A DNA stretch of 40,552 nt, from NCBI GenBank assembly GCA_011192125.1, contig DUEL01000008.1, forward strand, positions 1-40,552, given 5' to 3'. Source of the stretch: Thermoflexia bacterium. GTDB taxonomy: Bacteria > Chloroflexota > Anaerolineae > B4-G1 > DUEL01. The position numbers and the translations under genes are program-made. The notes under the pieces are model-generated. The model saw only the letters and a list, made by a program, of their open reading frames with translations. It did no database searches and had not been told where the DNA came from. Of this stretch, positions 25,481 to 36,588 are shown in pieces. Within the stretch, counting starts at the first letter, position 1; each line of letters opens with the position of its first letter.

Positions 25481-26631
25481 AGCGCCTTCTCGTAAATTCG
25501 GTAGGTGCGATACACCCGACCGTTATACGCCTCGGCCATCCTGCGCATCATCATGTTGTTCTCCAGGATCCAGGAGATCTCCAGGAACCGGTACCCCTTG
25601 CGCAGGAGGGCCTTTCCCACCTCAGCCGCCATCACCGCGTCCGCACCGACCCCCCGATAGGGCTCGATCACCCCTCCAGCGTAGGCCCGCGCCGTGTCGA
25701 CGACGCGCCGCACCTTCCAGTGCCAGACCAGTTTCAGCATCGTCCACCACTCTGGCACCCCGGGCCGGGGGTAAGCCTTCAGGAGCGGCTTGTTCAGGTC
25801 CGGCAGGATCAGCGCGAAACCGATGGGCTCCCCATCCTTCTCGATGAAACAACAGAGGTCCGGATCCAGGATCTGCCGCAGTTGGACCGCGATGTGTTCG
25901 ATCTCCCGGTCGGTGAGCGGCACGAACCCCCAGTTCTTCGACCAGGCGGAGTTGTAGATCTTCTTGACGCGCTGGACCTCCTCGTCGAAGTGGCGCATGT
26001 CGATGGGACGGGCACGGATGCCCCGCCGCTCCTTGACCTTCTCGGTGACGCGCAGCAGTCGCTCCGGCAGTCCCTCCCGATGGAACGGCTCCAGGTCGAC
26101 GAGGTAGGCCACCAGATCCATCGCCTTGACGAACCCCGCTCCCTCTATGAAATCGGCGTAGTAGCGCGGGTTGTAGGTCATCATAATCACCGGCGGCCCG
26201 TCCCAGCCGTCGACCAAGAGGCCCACTTCCTCGTTCGTCGAGAAGTTGGCCGGGCCACGGATAGCGGTCATCCCCCGCTCCCGCACCCAGTCGCAGGCCG
26301 TCTCCAGGAGCGCATCGGCGACCTCGCGGTCTTCGATCACTTCAAAGAGTCCGAAGAAACCGACCTTCTCACCCCAGTACTCGTTGTGTCGGTGGTTGAC
26401 TAACGCGGCGATGGTCCCGACCACCTCCCCGTTGCGCCGGGCGGTGAAGAGGGCCACGTCGGCGTGCTCGTAGAAGGGATGCCGCTCAGGGTCCAGAAAC
26501 TCGACCCGCTCCGAGACCAGCGGTGGCACCCAGTAGGGATCGTTCTCGTACACCTTCCACTGGAAGCGGATGAAGTCCATCCGCTCCTCGGGCGTGACGG
26601 CCGGTTGGATTTTCAGGGAACCGGCGGACAT
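25477..26631 (-). CDS. GNAT-like N-acyltransferase family protein
   Basis: The 384-residue product resembles the large bacterial GNAT-like proteins that open with YENDPYWVPPL. Features include FTARRNGEVVGTIAALVNHR, GPANFSTNEEVGLLVDG and a C-terminal half with GVGADAVMAAEVGKALLRKG and EISWILENNMMMRRMAEA. No substrate is established for this group as far as I know. The ATG at 26631 follows GGAGAATAG and lies one base after the stop of the upstream gene. The start and end contacts indicate a tight operon with the MFS exporter, which suggests modification and export of one small molecule; this is inference. Confidence 0.8.
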   Translation of the reverse strand: MSAGSLKIQPAVTPEERMDFIRFQWKVYENDPYWVPPLVSERVEFLDPERHPFYEHADVALFTARRNGEVVGTIAALVNHRHNEYWGEKVGFFGLFEVIEDREVADALLETACDWVRERGMTAIRGPANFSTNEEVGLLVDGWDGPPVIMMTYNPRYYADFIEGAGFVKAMDLVAYLVDLEPFHREGLPERLLRVTEKVKERRGIRARPIDMRHFDEEVQRVKKIYNSAWSKNWGFVPLTDREIEHIAVQLRQILDPDLCCFIEKDGEPIGFALILPDLNKPLLKAYPRPGVPEWWTMLKLVWHWKVRRVVDTARAYAGGVIEPYRGVGADAVMAAEVGKALLRKGYRFLEISWILENNMMMRRMAEAYNGRVYRTYRIYEKAL

Positions 26632-26632
26632 C

Positions 26633-27106
26633 CTATTCTCCCTGTTCGATCACTTCTACCACCGGCGGCTCCTGCTTCTGACCCTTGATCTGGTACCAGA
26701 TCAACCCCCCAATCGCACCGAAGGCAGCGCCCAGGAGAAGGCCGAAGAGCCCGCACAGGCAGTTGCCGCCGAGGTTGTAGGCCCAGTAGGCCCCCGGCCC
26801 TCCCCGATAGGGAAGCCCCAGTTGGCGAGCGAGCCTTGCCGCGCCCTCGGGGCCTACGAGGACCCCGTTGATGACGGCGCCGATCATCTCGCCCAGCAGG
26901 CTTCCCGCCGTGGCGATCGCCCCGGCCTTGGCTCCCGCTGCCGCGCTCTTGCCCTGGTCGACCGGGCGCTCCCACACGGCGGCAAGGAAGCCGAACCCCG
27001 CGCCCAGCAGCAAGGCGAGGCACGGGTCACACAGGGGGAAGAGCAACGTCGCAATGATCGCCAGTACGAATCCGACAGCGGCACCGATGAGACCTGCCTT
27101 TACCAT
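26633..27106 (-). CDS. Small multi-pass membrane protein of unknown function
   Basis: The 157-residue product has about four glycine- and alanine-rich hydrophobic segments (AAVGFVLAIIATLLFPLCD, LALLLGAGFGFLAAVW, GAIATAGSLLGEMIGAVING, CGLFGLLLGAAFGAIGGLIW). Glycine-zipper spacing in the helices is evident. A charged tail ends VVEVIEQGE. I do not recognise the family. AGGAGGAAG precedes the ATG, and it begins a three-gene operon with an acyltransferase-like protein and an MFS exporter. Confidence 0.75.
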   Translation of the reverse strand: MVKAGLIGAAVGFVLAIIATLLFPLCDPCLALLLGAGFGFLAAVWERPVDQGKSAAAGAKAGAIATAGSLLGEMIGAVINGVLVGPEGAARLARQLGLPYRGGPGAYWAYNLGGNCLCGLFGLLLGAAFGAIGGLIWYQIKGQKQEPPVVEVIEQGE

Positions 27107-27164
27107 CGCACTTCCTCCTGAGATAATGATAGATTGACCACACGCTTCTCAACAGAGCGGAGGT

Positions 27165-27192
27165 ATTGTACACGAAAGCCCTGCCTGCGCAA
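27165..27192 (-). promoter_or_regulatory. Promoter of the membrane protein-acyltransferase-MFS operon
   Basis: On the minus strand TTGCGC (27187-27192) and TACAAT (27165-27170) are 16 bases apart. Confidence 0.55.
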
Positions 27193-27232
27193 GGTGTGAC
27201 GACGCCCCCTCATCAGCCCAGGGGGATGGGGG

Positions 27233-28654
27233 TCAGACCGGGAAGATCTTCCCCGGGTTCAGGATGTTCAACGGGTCGAACACCCTCTTGATCCGCCGCT
27301 GGAGTTCGATCAGCACGGGGTCCATCACCAGAGGGAGGTACACCGCCCGCTTTGAGCCGATCCCATGCTCCCCGCTGATGGTCCCTCCCAGACGGGCCAC
27401 CACCTCGTACAACTCGGTGAGGACCTCCGGAAGACGCTCCTCCCAGACCCCCATTGGGGTCTCCGGCCGTTTGATGACCGTGGCATGGAGGTTGCCGTCC
27501 CCGGCGTGGCCGTAGCAGGGGATCAGGACGTCGTACTTCCGGGAGAGTCGCTCCAGTTCCGGCATCAGGGCAGGGATCTGGGCCAGGGGCACGACGATGT
27601 CCTCCAGGCTCTGGACCGGGGAGACGACCTTGAAGGCCTCCGCCAGGCTCTGCCGGGGCCGCCACATCCGCCGCGCGGTGGCGGGGTTATCGCCCACGTA
27701 CACGTCCAGCGCCCCAGCCTCCAGACAGACCTCCACCACCGCGTCGTACTCCGCCTCCACCTGCTCCCGCGTGTACCCGTCCACTTCAATGAGCAACATC
27801 GCGCCGATGTCCGGATGGGGCGGGCGCTCCCCGATGAAATCGTAGGCCGTCTGCACCGAAAGCCGGTCCATAAACTCAACGGCAGCAGGGAGCATCCGGC
27901 CCTGGGCCACGATCCGCGGCACGGCACCGATGGCGGTCGGCACGTCCGGGAACGGCACCAGCAGGACGACCCGCTCCCGGGGGAGGGGCAGGAGGCGCAG
28001 GATGACCTGGGTGAAGATGCCCAGCGTCCCCTCCGAGCCGACCATCAGGTGGATCAGGTCGTAGCCAGTCACGTCCTTGACCCGCTTGCCGCCCAGGCGG
28101 ACGATCTCGCCGGTGGGCAGGACCACCTCCAGCCCCAGCACGTGGTGGCCGGTCACCCCGTACTTGATCGCCCGCCCGCCACCCGCGTTCTCCGCCACGT
28201 TGCCGCCGATGAAGCAGGTCTCCACGCTCATCGGGTAGCCCGCGTAAAAGAGGCCATACTCCCGCACCGCCTCGTTGATATCGTTGGTCACCACCCCCGG
28301 CTCGACGACCGCCACCATGTTCTCCCGGTCGATCTCCAAAATGCGGTTCATCCGCTCCAGCGAGAGGAGGATCCCCCCGTAGACCGGCACCGCGCCGCAG
28401 GAAAGGCCCGAACCGGCCCCGCGCGGGGTCACCGGGATCCGCTCCCGGTTGGCCAACCGCATGATCCGGCTGATCTCGTCGGCGCTCCTCGGTTTGACCA
28501 CCACCTCCGGCAGGTGGGCGTGCTCCTCTCCGGCGGCCTCGTCGTAGGCATACGGCAACATCCGCTCGGGGTCGCCGTAGATCACGTACCGCTCACCGAC
28601 GATGGCCCGCAGTTCGTCCGCTACCGCCGGGGTGACAGGACGATACTCCGTCAT
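27233..28654 (-). CDS. FAD-binding oxidoreductase, GlcD/D-lactate dehydrogenase type
   Basis: This 473-residue flavoprotein has the FAD-binding PCMH fold (VVVKPRSADEISRIM, TPRGAGSGLSCGAVP, GNVAENAGGGRAIKYGVT) and the C-terminal cap with CYGHAGDGNLH and ISGEHGIGSKR. It ends VFDPLNILNPGKIF, the standard family end. Such enzymes oxidise D-lactate, glycolate or other 2-hydroxyacids. The ATG at 28654 has GGAGGAGG upstream and is preferred over 28678. The gene follows a LarA-like racemase gene, with a 14-bp palindrome in the short gap, so D-lactate from racemisation is an attractive substrate. Confidence 0.92.
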   Translation of the reverse strand: MTEYRPVTPAVADELRAIVGERYVIYGDPERMLPYAYDEAAGEEHAHLPEVVVKPRSADEISRIMRLANRERIPVTPRGAGSGLSCGAVPVYGGILLSLERMNRILEIDRENMVAVVEPGVVTNDINEAVREYGLFYAGYPMSVETCFIGGNVAENAGGGRAIKYGVTGHHVLGLEVVLPTGEIVRLGGKRVKDVTGYDLIHLMVGSEGTLGIFTQVILRLLPLPRERVVLLVPFPDVPTAIGAVPRIVAQGRMLPAAVEFMDRLSVQTAYDFIGERPPHPDIGAMLLIEVDGYTREQVEAEYDAVVEVCLEAGALDVYVGDNPATARRMWRPRQSLAEAFKVVSPVQSLEDIVVPLAQIPALMPELERLSRKYDVLIPCYGHAGDGNLHATVIKRPETPMGVWEERLPEVLTELYEVVARLGGTISGEHGIGSKRAVYLPLVMDPVLIELQRRIKRVFDPLNILNPGKIFPV

Positions 28655-28670
28655 CGGTCTGCCTCCTCCA

Positions 28671-28706
28671 TCACGCATCCCGTATCACGGACTACGGGAT
28701 GCGTGA
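28671..28706. repeat. Perfect 14-bp palindromic hairpin at the larA stop codon
   Basis: TCACGCATCCCGTA (28671-28684) and TACGGGATGCGTGA (28693-28706) are exact reverse complements with an 8-base spacer. The larA stop (28692-28694) lies at the spacer/arm boundary. It may act as an intercistronic stabiliser or attenuator. It shares ATCACGC words with the heptad repeat at 11503-11572. Confidence 0.8.
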
Positions 28707-29966
28707 TACGTAAGGCACCGTCTGCGGCCCCTCCGGGAGGACAGCGACCGTCGCCGCTGGGTTCTCCCTCCGCAGCCGCGCGACCGTCTCCTCAATGGAA
28801 CGACACGGGACGACCAACGCCTCCCGCAGCTGATCGTCGGAGAGGCCGTCGGCGTAAACGTGGACGGTGGCCTTCCGCTGGATCTGGGCCTGAACCTGCG
28901 CCTCCCACTGGTCCTGACACCGGAAGCCTGGCGACATGATCCGCTCCAGCAGGTCCTCCGGCGACCGGGCCTCTCGCAGCAGCCGGCCGTACTCCCCGTG
29001 GTCGGGGATGCCGTCCCAGCACTCGGCGGCGATGATGATGTGGCCGCCGGGGCGGACGATCTGGGCCGCCGCCGACATCCCCTTGACCGCCTGGTAGAGG
29101 TTCAGGTCGAGGGGGTAACCGCTGTTGGAGGTGACCACGATGTCGAAGGGCTCCGGCACGGACTGGAGGGCCGTCCGGCGGACGAACGCGACGCCGGCCC
29201 GGTGGGCCTCCACCAGGTCGCCCGCGAAGACCCCGGTGATCTCCCGCTCCCGGTTGAGGGTGACGTTGAGGATGAAGGTCGGCGCGGTGGCCTGCGCCAC
29301 CTCCAGCATCTCCTCCCAGATGGGATTCCCCTCCGTCACCGCCCAGGCAGCCTGGGGATGGGCGATCATATCCGCGCCGTGGTTGTCCAGAATGGCGTCG
29401 ATGTCGGCGATGCCAGGCAGCACCGCCTTCGGCCCCCCGCTGAAGCCGGCGAAGAAGTGGGGCTCGATGAAGCCGGTGAGGATACGGACCGACGCCTCCA
29501 CGTAGGCCCGATGGACCCGCACGGTCCGGCCCAGGTGGTTGCGGGCCACCTCCACCAGGCTTGCTCCATCCCAGGCGTCGTGCTGGAGGATGCGGTACCG
29601 GCGCACGACCTCCGCTCCCAGCATCCCCGTCAGTTCCTCCTCGGTCTGGGGACGGTGGGTACCCAGGCCGTTGATGAGGACGATCCGTTCGTCGGGCACG
29701 CCCGCCTGGGCCAGTTCCTTCAGCAACGGAGGGAGGACCCGATCGTTGGGCATCGGCCGGGTCAGGTCGCTGAAGACGACGGCCACCGTGTCGTCGGGCC
29801 GGACCAACTCCCGCAGCGGCGCAGTGCCGATGGGGGAGCGAAGGGCCTCTCGCAGCGCCGCCTGCTCATCCGGCAGGCCGGGCACGAAACGGGGTTCGAT
29901 CACCACCGCGTCGTCCGGCAGATCGACCCAGAGTCCCGTCCGACCGTAGGCCAGTTTGACCCGCAT
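28692..29966 (-). CDS. larA: LarA-like nickel-dependent racemase (DUF2088) family
   Basis: This 424-residue protein matches the lactate racemase family that uses a nickel-pincer nucleotide bound to an active-site Lys. RPDDTVAVVFSDLTRPMPN, NGLGTHRPQTEEEL and AGFSGGPKAVLPGIADIDAI are family landmarks; the Lys in GGPK fits the cofactor position and nearby His residues are present (EPHFFAGF, DNHGADMIAHP). Substrate may be lactate or another 2-hydroxyacid. GAGGCG lies before the ATG. The next gene encodes a GlcD-type oxidase, which fits a racemase-oxidase pair. Cofactor-making larB/C/E are not in the window. Confidence 0.88.
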   Translation of the reverse strand: MRVKLAYGRTGLWVDLPDDAVVIEPRFVPGLPDEQAALREALRSPIGTAPLRELVRPDDTVAVVFSDLTRPMPNDRVLPPLLKELAQAGVPDERIVLINGLGTHRPQTEEELTGMLGAEVVRRYRILQHDAWDGASLVEVARNHLGRTVRVHRAYVEASVRILTGFIEPHFFAGFSGGPKAVLPGIADIDAILDNHGADMIAHPQAAWAVTEGNPIWEEMLEVAQATAPTFILNVTLNREREITGVFAGDLVEAHRAGVAFVRRTALQSVPEPFDIVVTSNSGYPLDLNLYQAVKGMSAAAQIVRPGGHIIIAAECWDGIPDHGEYGRLLREARSPEDLLERIMSPGFRCQDQWEAQVQAQIQRKATVHVYADGLSDDQLREALVVPCRSIEETVARLRRENPAATVAVLPEGPQTVPYVSRIP

Positions 29967-29975
29967 CGCCGCGCC

Positions 29976-30344
29976 TCAATAGGCCCCCAGTTCCCACAGC
30001 CGCCCGTCGTCGATGCCGAAGTGATGGGCCAGTTCGTGCCGCAGGACCCGTTCGACCAGCGCCCGCACCTCCGCCACGGTCCGACAGCGCATCAGGATCG
30101 GCCCACGATAGAGGGTGATCTTGTCGGGGGGGACCAGGCCGTACTGATGAGTGCGGTAGGTGTGGGGGACGCCGTGGTAGAACCCCAGGAGATGACCCGG
30201 ATGGGACACGCCGGCTCGTCGGGCCGTCTCCGGATCGGGCCAGTCCTCCACCACCACGGCCACGTTCTCCATCCGCTGCCGGAAAACCTCAGGCAGCGAC
30301 TCCACCGCCTCTAACACCAGCCGCTCGAACGTATGGCGGTCCAT
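29976..30344 (-). CDS. Small zincin-like metallopeptidase family protein
   Basis: The 122-residue product has the HExxH motif in VLRHELAHHFGIDDGRLWELG and the family stretch DKITLYRGPIL. It belongs to the short zincin group (PF06262-type) found in many bacteria, whose substrates are unknown. There is no signal peptide, so it is cytoplasmic. It lies 9 bases before larA on the same strand and may be co-transcribed. A dispersed repeat separates it from pyrG. Confidence 0.88.
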   Translation of the reverse strand: MDRHTFERLVLEAVESLPEVFRQRMENVAVVVEDWPDPETARRAGVSHPGHLLGFYHGVPHTYRTHQYGLVPPDKITLYRGPILMRCRTVAEVRALVERVLRHELAHHFGIDDGRLWELGAY

Positions 30345-30357
30345 TACCCCTCACTCA

Positions 30358-30383
30358 ACCACAGAGACGCAGAGGACACGGAG
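30358..30383 (+). repeat. Copy of the ACCACAGAGACGC-type dispersed repeat
   Basis: ACCACAGAGACGCAGAGG followed by ACACGGAG fills most of the 43-base gap between pyrG and the zincin gene. Confidence 0.7.
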
Positions 30384-30387
30384 CGCT

Positions 30388-33394
<3,007 letters not shown>

Positions 33395-33473
33395 TCAACA
33401 CCTCCTTTGTCTTGTTTTCCCACCAGCGAGAGAGGACACAGCGTTTCCACACCTGTTCCCTCCGTTCCTGGCG

Positions 33474-33503
33474 AAAAAATACCGGGCGTCCTATGCGCCC
33501 GGT
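33474..33503 (-). terminator. Intrinsic terminator of the CoA-transferase gene
   Basis: CGCCCGGT/ACCGGGCG arms (33496-33503 and 33481-33488) enclose a 7-base loop, followed on the minus strand by a T6 tract (33479-33474). The CDS stop codon lies in the loop (33491-33493). Confidence 0.85.
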
Positions 33504-34357
33504 ACACATCCCCTTTCTACCGTCCACATCCCGCTAAGCCGAGCCTCGGCCATAAGGATCTCCCGTAGGATCCGCTTCCGCTGGCTGCCGCTGGCGGTCT
33601 CCAGCCTGCGGATCCCCAGGGGGTCGATCACCTCACGAAGCAGGCGGATCTCCTCCTCGGTAGGCGGAACCGTCTCCCGCAGGTCCGGCGCGACCTGAAG
33701 GGGAAAACCGGTGCGAGCCTGGACCTTCTCCAATGTCACACCTGGATGGAGCGAGGTCAACCGCATACGGCCCTCGGCGAAGTCGAACTGTCCCAGGTTG
33801 GAGACCAGGTAGCGAGGGCCAGCGCCTCGGCGACGCGCGGGATGGTGGCCCAGGCCGCTGAGAAAGTCCAGCCGTTCGACGAAGACCGCCCGGCTGTGGC
33901 GTGGGACGTAGAGGTAGACCCGGTCGGAGAAGGTGGTGACGTCGGCAATCCCACCACAACCTGGCAGGCGGAACCGAGGATGTCGGTAGTCGCTGCCGAT
34001 GACCACGTTGTTGAAGTTGCCATAGGGGTCCACTTGAGCCGGACGGAAGAACTCCTTGGGACGCAGCCGAGGGAGGAGTTCGCACGCCACCTCGGCGAAC
34101 CCCAGTCGCATCCTCGCCCGCTCCAGCCAGAGAGCCTCCGCACGGGTCAAACCGATCGGAGCCGGTTCGCTGACCAGGGCAGCGCTGATGGCGGAGGCGA
34201 ACTGGAGATTGGGAGCATGGGTATGCTTTGCCAGGAGGTAGCCCGCCATCACCAGCGGGGTAGCCATTCCTTGAACGACTACCTCGCCGTCTTCGATCTG
34301 GCGGGCGATGCAGACGCAGATCAGTTCATCGGTCGTAAAATCGGTGACCAGGGCCAT
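33491..34357 (-). CDS. CoA-transferase family I, B-type subunit, orphan
   Basis: The 288-residue product resembles the beta subunits of glutaconate- or IpdAB-type CoA transferases: TTDELICVCIARQIEDGEVV, AQVDPYGNFNNVVIGSD, LPGCGGIADVTTFSDRVYL, LVSNLGQFDF and SLHPGVTLEKVQ. In typical B subunits a Y-E-S-G segment carries the catalytic Glu; here the matching spot reads FASA, so the Glu seems to be missing, as it is in IpdB. No A subunit adjoins it. The ATG at 34357 is preferred because a promoter (TTGCCT-17-TAGAAT) covers the upstream ATG at 34387. Function is undetermined; a hydrolase or ring-cleavage role is possible. Confidence 0.82.
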   Translation of the reverse strand: MALVTDFTTDELICVCIARQIEDGEVVVQGMATPLVMAGYLLAKHTHAPNLQFASAISAALVSEPAPIGLTRAEALWLERARMRLGFAEVACELLPRLRPKEFFRPAQVDPYGNFNNVVIGSDYRHPRFRLPGCGGIADVTTFSDRVYLYVPRHSRAVFVERLDFLSGLGHHPARRRGAGPRYLVSNLGQFDFAEGRMRLTSLHPGVTLEKVQARTGFPLQVAPDLRETVPPTEEEIRLLREVIDPLGIRRLETASGSQRKRILREILMAEARLSGMWTVERGCVPGA

Positions 34358-34377
34358 CTCCCTGTCGTTCCGGGGGT

Positions 34378-34406
34378 ATTCTAGCATCGGAATTCCCAGG
34401 AGGCAA
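34378..34406 (-). promoter_or_regulatory. Promoter of the CoA-transferase-like gene
   Basis: On the minus strand TTGCCT (34401-34406) and TAGAAT (34378-34383) are 17 bases apart. The short leader supports the start at 34357. Confidence 0.6.
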
Positions 34407-34477
34407 GTCGGGCCTGTCCCGTGTGTCCGTGACAGTTTGGCAGGGAAGAAGATAGGTCAATGAATTCTGAGCAAATT

Positions 34478-34525
34478 AACGAATTGGGGATGAGCCTCCA
34501 GTTCGCTAACTGTTTGCAATTCGTT
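34478..34525. promoter_or_regulatory. AT-rich nested dyad upstream of glgC
   Basis: AACGAATTG (34478-34486) and CAATTCGTT (34517-34525) are exact reverse complements. A small CAGTT-CGCT-AACTG hairpin lies between them (34499-34512). It sits in the 257-base divergent gap and is AT-rich against the genome background. It may be an operator or a small RNA structure. No clear glgC promoter was found; TATATT at 34605-34610 lacks a good -35. Confidence 0.4.
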
Positions 34526-34644
34526 GTCTCGTCCGCCCGCGGTCTCTCCACCTACCGACTCGTTACAGACACCCATCCCGCTGGCGGGGGCAGGCCATCA
34601 GGTGTATATTATCCACGTGGGATCACCGGCCGAGGAGGTGGGCG

Positions 34645-35904
34645 ATGGCTAAGACGGATGTGGTGGTGCTTATCCTGGGGGGAGGGCGAGGGACCCGATT
34701 GTACCCTCTGACGAAACTACGGGCCAAGCCAGCCGTCCCTCTCGCCGGTAAGTACCGGCTGATCGACATCCCGGTCAGCAACTGCATCAACTCCGGCTTC
34801 ACCCAGATCTTTATCCTTACCCAGTTCCTCTCGGCATCTCTCCACCGCCACGTCTTCCAGACCTATAAGTTCGACATCTTCACCCCGGGCTTCGTCGAGA
34901 TCCTGGCAGCCGAGCAGACCCTCACCAGCGCCGACTGGTATCAGGGGACGGCGGACGCGGTGCGCAAGCAGTTACACCACCTGGCGACCCGCCCGGCAGA
35001 AGACATCCTGATTCTGTCCGGCGACCACCTCTACCGGATGGACTACCGGGAGTTCCTGAAGCACCACCGGGAGACCCGCGCCGACGTGACCATCGCCACC
35101 ATCCCCGTCTCGGCGGCGGACGTCTCCCGCTATGGTATTATGAAGATCGACGAGGAGACCCGTATCACCGCGTTTCGGGAAAAGCCGAAGACGGCCGAAG
35201 AACTGGAGGGTCTGGAGAGCCACGTGGACAGCGATCGGCCGTATATGGCGTCGATGGGGATCTACTTCTTCCGACGGGACGTGCTCTTCCGCCTGCTGGA
35301 CGAGGTCGCAGGCGAGGACTTTGGGAAGCACATCATCCCCGCTGCCATCCAATCCGAACGGGTTTACGCCTTCCCCTTCGACGGATACTGGGAGGACATC
35401 GGAACCATCGAGGCGTTCTACCGTGCCAACCTGGCCCTCACCCGCCCCAACCCGCCCTTCAACTTCTACGATCCCAACCGACCCATCTACACCCGCCCGC
35501 GCTTCCTCCCTGCCTCACGGGTGGACGGGTGCCGGCTGGACCGGGTAGTCGTGGCGGACGGGTGTCGCCTTTACGACGCCGATCTGGAGGAGTGCGTCAT
35601 AGGACTGCGCAGCATCGTCCGTCCTGGCGCCCGGCTGCGAGAGGTGGTGATGATGGGGGCGGACTTCTACGAGGACGAGGACCAAAAGGCGGAGAACCGT
35701 CGTATGGGACGCCCCCACGTCGGGATCGGCGCCAACGCCGTCATCGAGCGGGCCATCATCGACAAGAACGCCCGCATCGGCGACGGGGTCATCATCCGAT
35801 CCCACGAAGGGGAACCGGACCGGGAGGAGGAGAACTACGTCATTCGGGACGGGATCGTCGTCATCCCGAAGAACGCCATCATCCCCCCCGGCACGACGAT
35901 CTGA
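34645..35904 (+). CDS. glgC: Glucose-1-phosphate adenylyltransferase
   Basis: This 419-residue enzyme makes ADP-glucose for glycogen. The N-terminal [18 protein letters not shown] and [20 protein letters not shown] form the nucleotide loop. [26 protein letters not shown] and [17 protein letters not shown] are diagnostic. The C-terminal beta-helix contains [19 protein letters not shown]. Length is standard. GGAGGTGGGCG precedes the ATG. No other glycogen gene adjoins it. A large inverted repeat after its end may serve as a terminator. Confidence 0.97.
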   Translation: MAKTDVVVLILGGGRGTRLYPLTKLRAKPAVPLAGKYRLIDIPVSNCINSGFTQIFILTQFLSASLHRHVFQTYKFDIFTPGFVEILAAEQTLTSADWYQGTADAVRKQLHHLATRPAEDILILSGDHLYRMDYREFLKHHRETRADVTIATIPVSAADVSRYGIMKIDEETRITAFREKPKTAEELEGLESHVDSDRPYMASMGIYFFRRDVLFRLLDEVAGEDFGKHIIPAAIQSERVYAFPFDGYWEDIGTIEAFYRANLALTRPNPPFNFYDPNRPIYTRPRFLPASRVDGCRLDRVVVADGCRLYDADLEECVIGLRSIVRPGARLREVVMMGADFYEDEDQKAENRRMGRPHVGIGANAVIERAIIDKNARIGDGVIIRSHEGEPDREEENYVIRDGIVVIPKNAIIPPGTTI

Positions 35905-35910
35905 GCGATT

Positions 35911-35986
35911 ACCACGGAGACACAGAGAACACGGAGGGCCTCCAGGTCTTGAGAGATAAACTCTGTGTCCTCTGTGCCTCTGTGGT
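35911..35986. repeat. Inverted pair of ACCACAGAG-type repeats between convergent genes
   Basis: Arms 35911-35936 and 35961-35986 match at 22 of 26 positions as reverse complements, around a 24-base loop. The arms are the same purine-rich word as the other dispersed copies. It may form a long hairpin that ends transcription from both glgC and the convergent gene at 35992. Confidence 0.75.
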
Positions 35987-35991
35987 GAACC

Positions 35992-36588
35992 CTACACCGC
36001 CTTGATCGGGGAGCCGCAGTAGGGGCAGGAAGCGGTCGTGTCGTCGTGCCACTCCACCTCGTCCGGCAGCAGGGGCGCGCCGCACGCCTCGCACTTGGCG
36101 GGTAGTTGGGCCCGCCGTTGGCCCCGGGCCGCCGCCAGCCGATCGGCCACTTCCCTCCGGCTGGTCCCGACCGCCTCCAGGGCCGCGTCCAGCCGGGCCT
36201 CCAGTTCCGCCGCCTCGGCCTCGTGCCCTCCCCGCCGCAGCGCCTCGATCACCCGCCCGACCGCGGGCGCGACCCGCCCGGGTCGCCCCAGGTGGGCACC
36301 GATCTCCACGGCCCGCTCTCCCTCCTCGACGGCCCGCCGGGCATCGCCTCCCACGGCCTCAGCGTAAGCCGCCTCGGCGAAGGCGATCGCCGCCCGCAGC
36401 GGCATTCCGCGCCGCTCCGCCTCCTCCCCCAGCCGACGGAAGATCCGTGCTGCCTCCGCCGCATCCCCTCGCTCCAGCGCTTCATGCGCCCGTCGTAGGG
36501 CCCTCCGCACCCGAGGAGCAACGGGAGGCGGGGGGCGCCGCCCTAACGGGCGAAAGGGGGGAGGTCGAAAAGGACGTCTACGGAACAT
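35992..36588 (-). CDS. Unknown protein with helical-repeat N-terminus and C-terminal zinc ribbon
   Basis: The 198-residue product opens with a Pro/Arg-rich stretch (FRRRPFRPPPFRPLGRRPPP). A helical region follows, with TPR-like pairs (HEALERGDAAEAARIFRRLG, AFAEAAYAEAVGGDARRAVE). The C-terminus is a zinc ribbon (KCEACGAPLLPDEV and CPYCGSPI). GGAGGAAGC precedes the ATG. It overlaps the upstream trmI-like gene by 11 bases. I do not recognise a family; RNA or protein scaffolding is only a guess. The long Arg/Ala/Glu-rich composition may partly reflect GC content. Confidence 0.72.
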   Translation of the reverse strand: MFRRRPFRPPPFRPLGRRPPPPVAPRVRRALRRAHEALERGDAAEAARIFRRLGEEAERRGMPLRAAIAFAEAAYAEAVGGDARRAVEEGERAVEIGAHLGRPGRVAPAVGRVIEALRRGGHEAEAAELEARLDAALEAVGTSRREVADRLAAARGQRRAQLPAKCEACGAPLLPDEVEWHDDTTASCPYCGSPIKAV

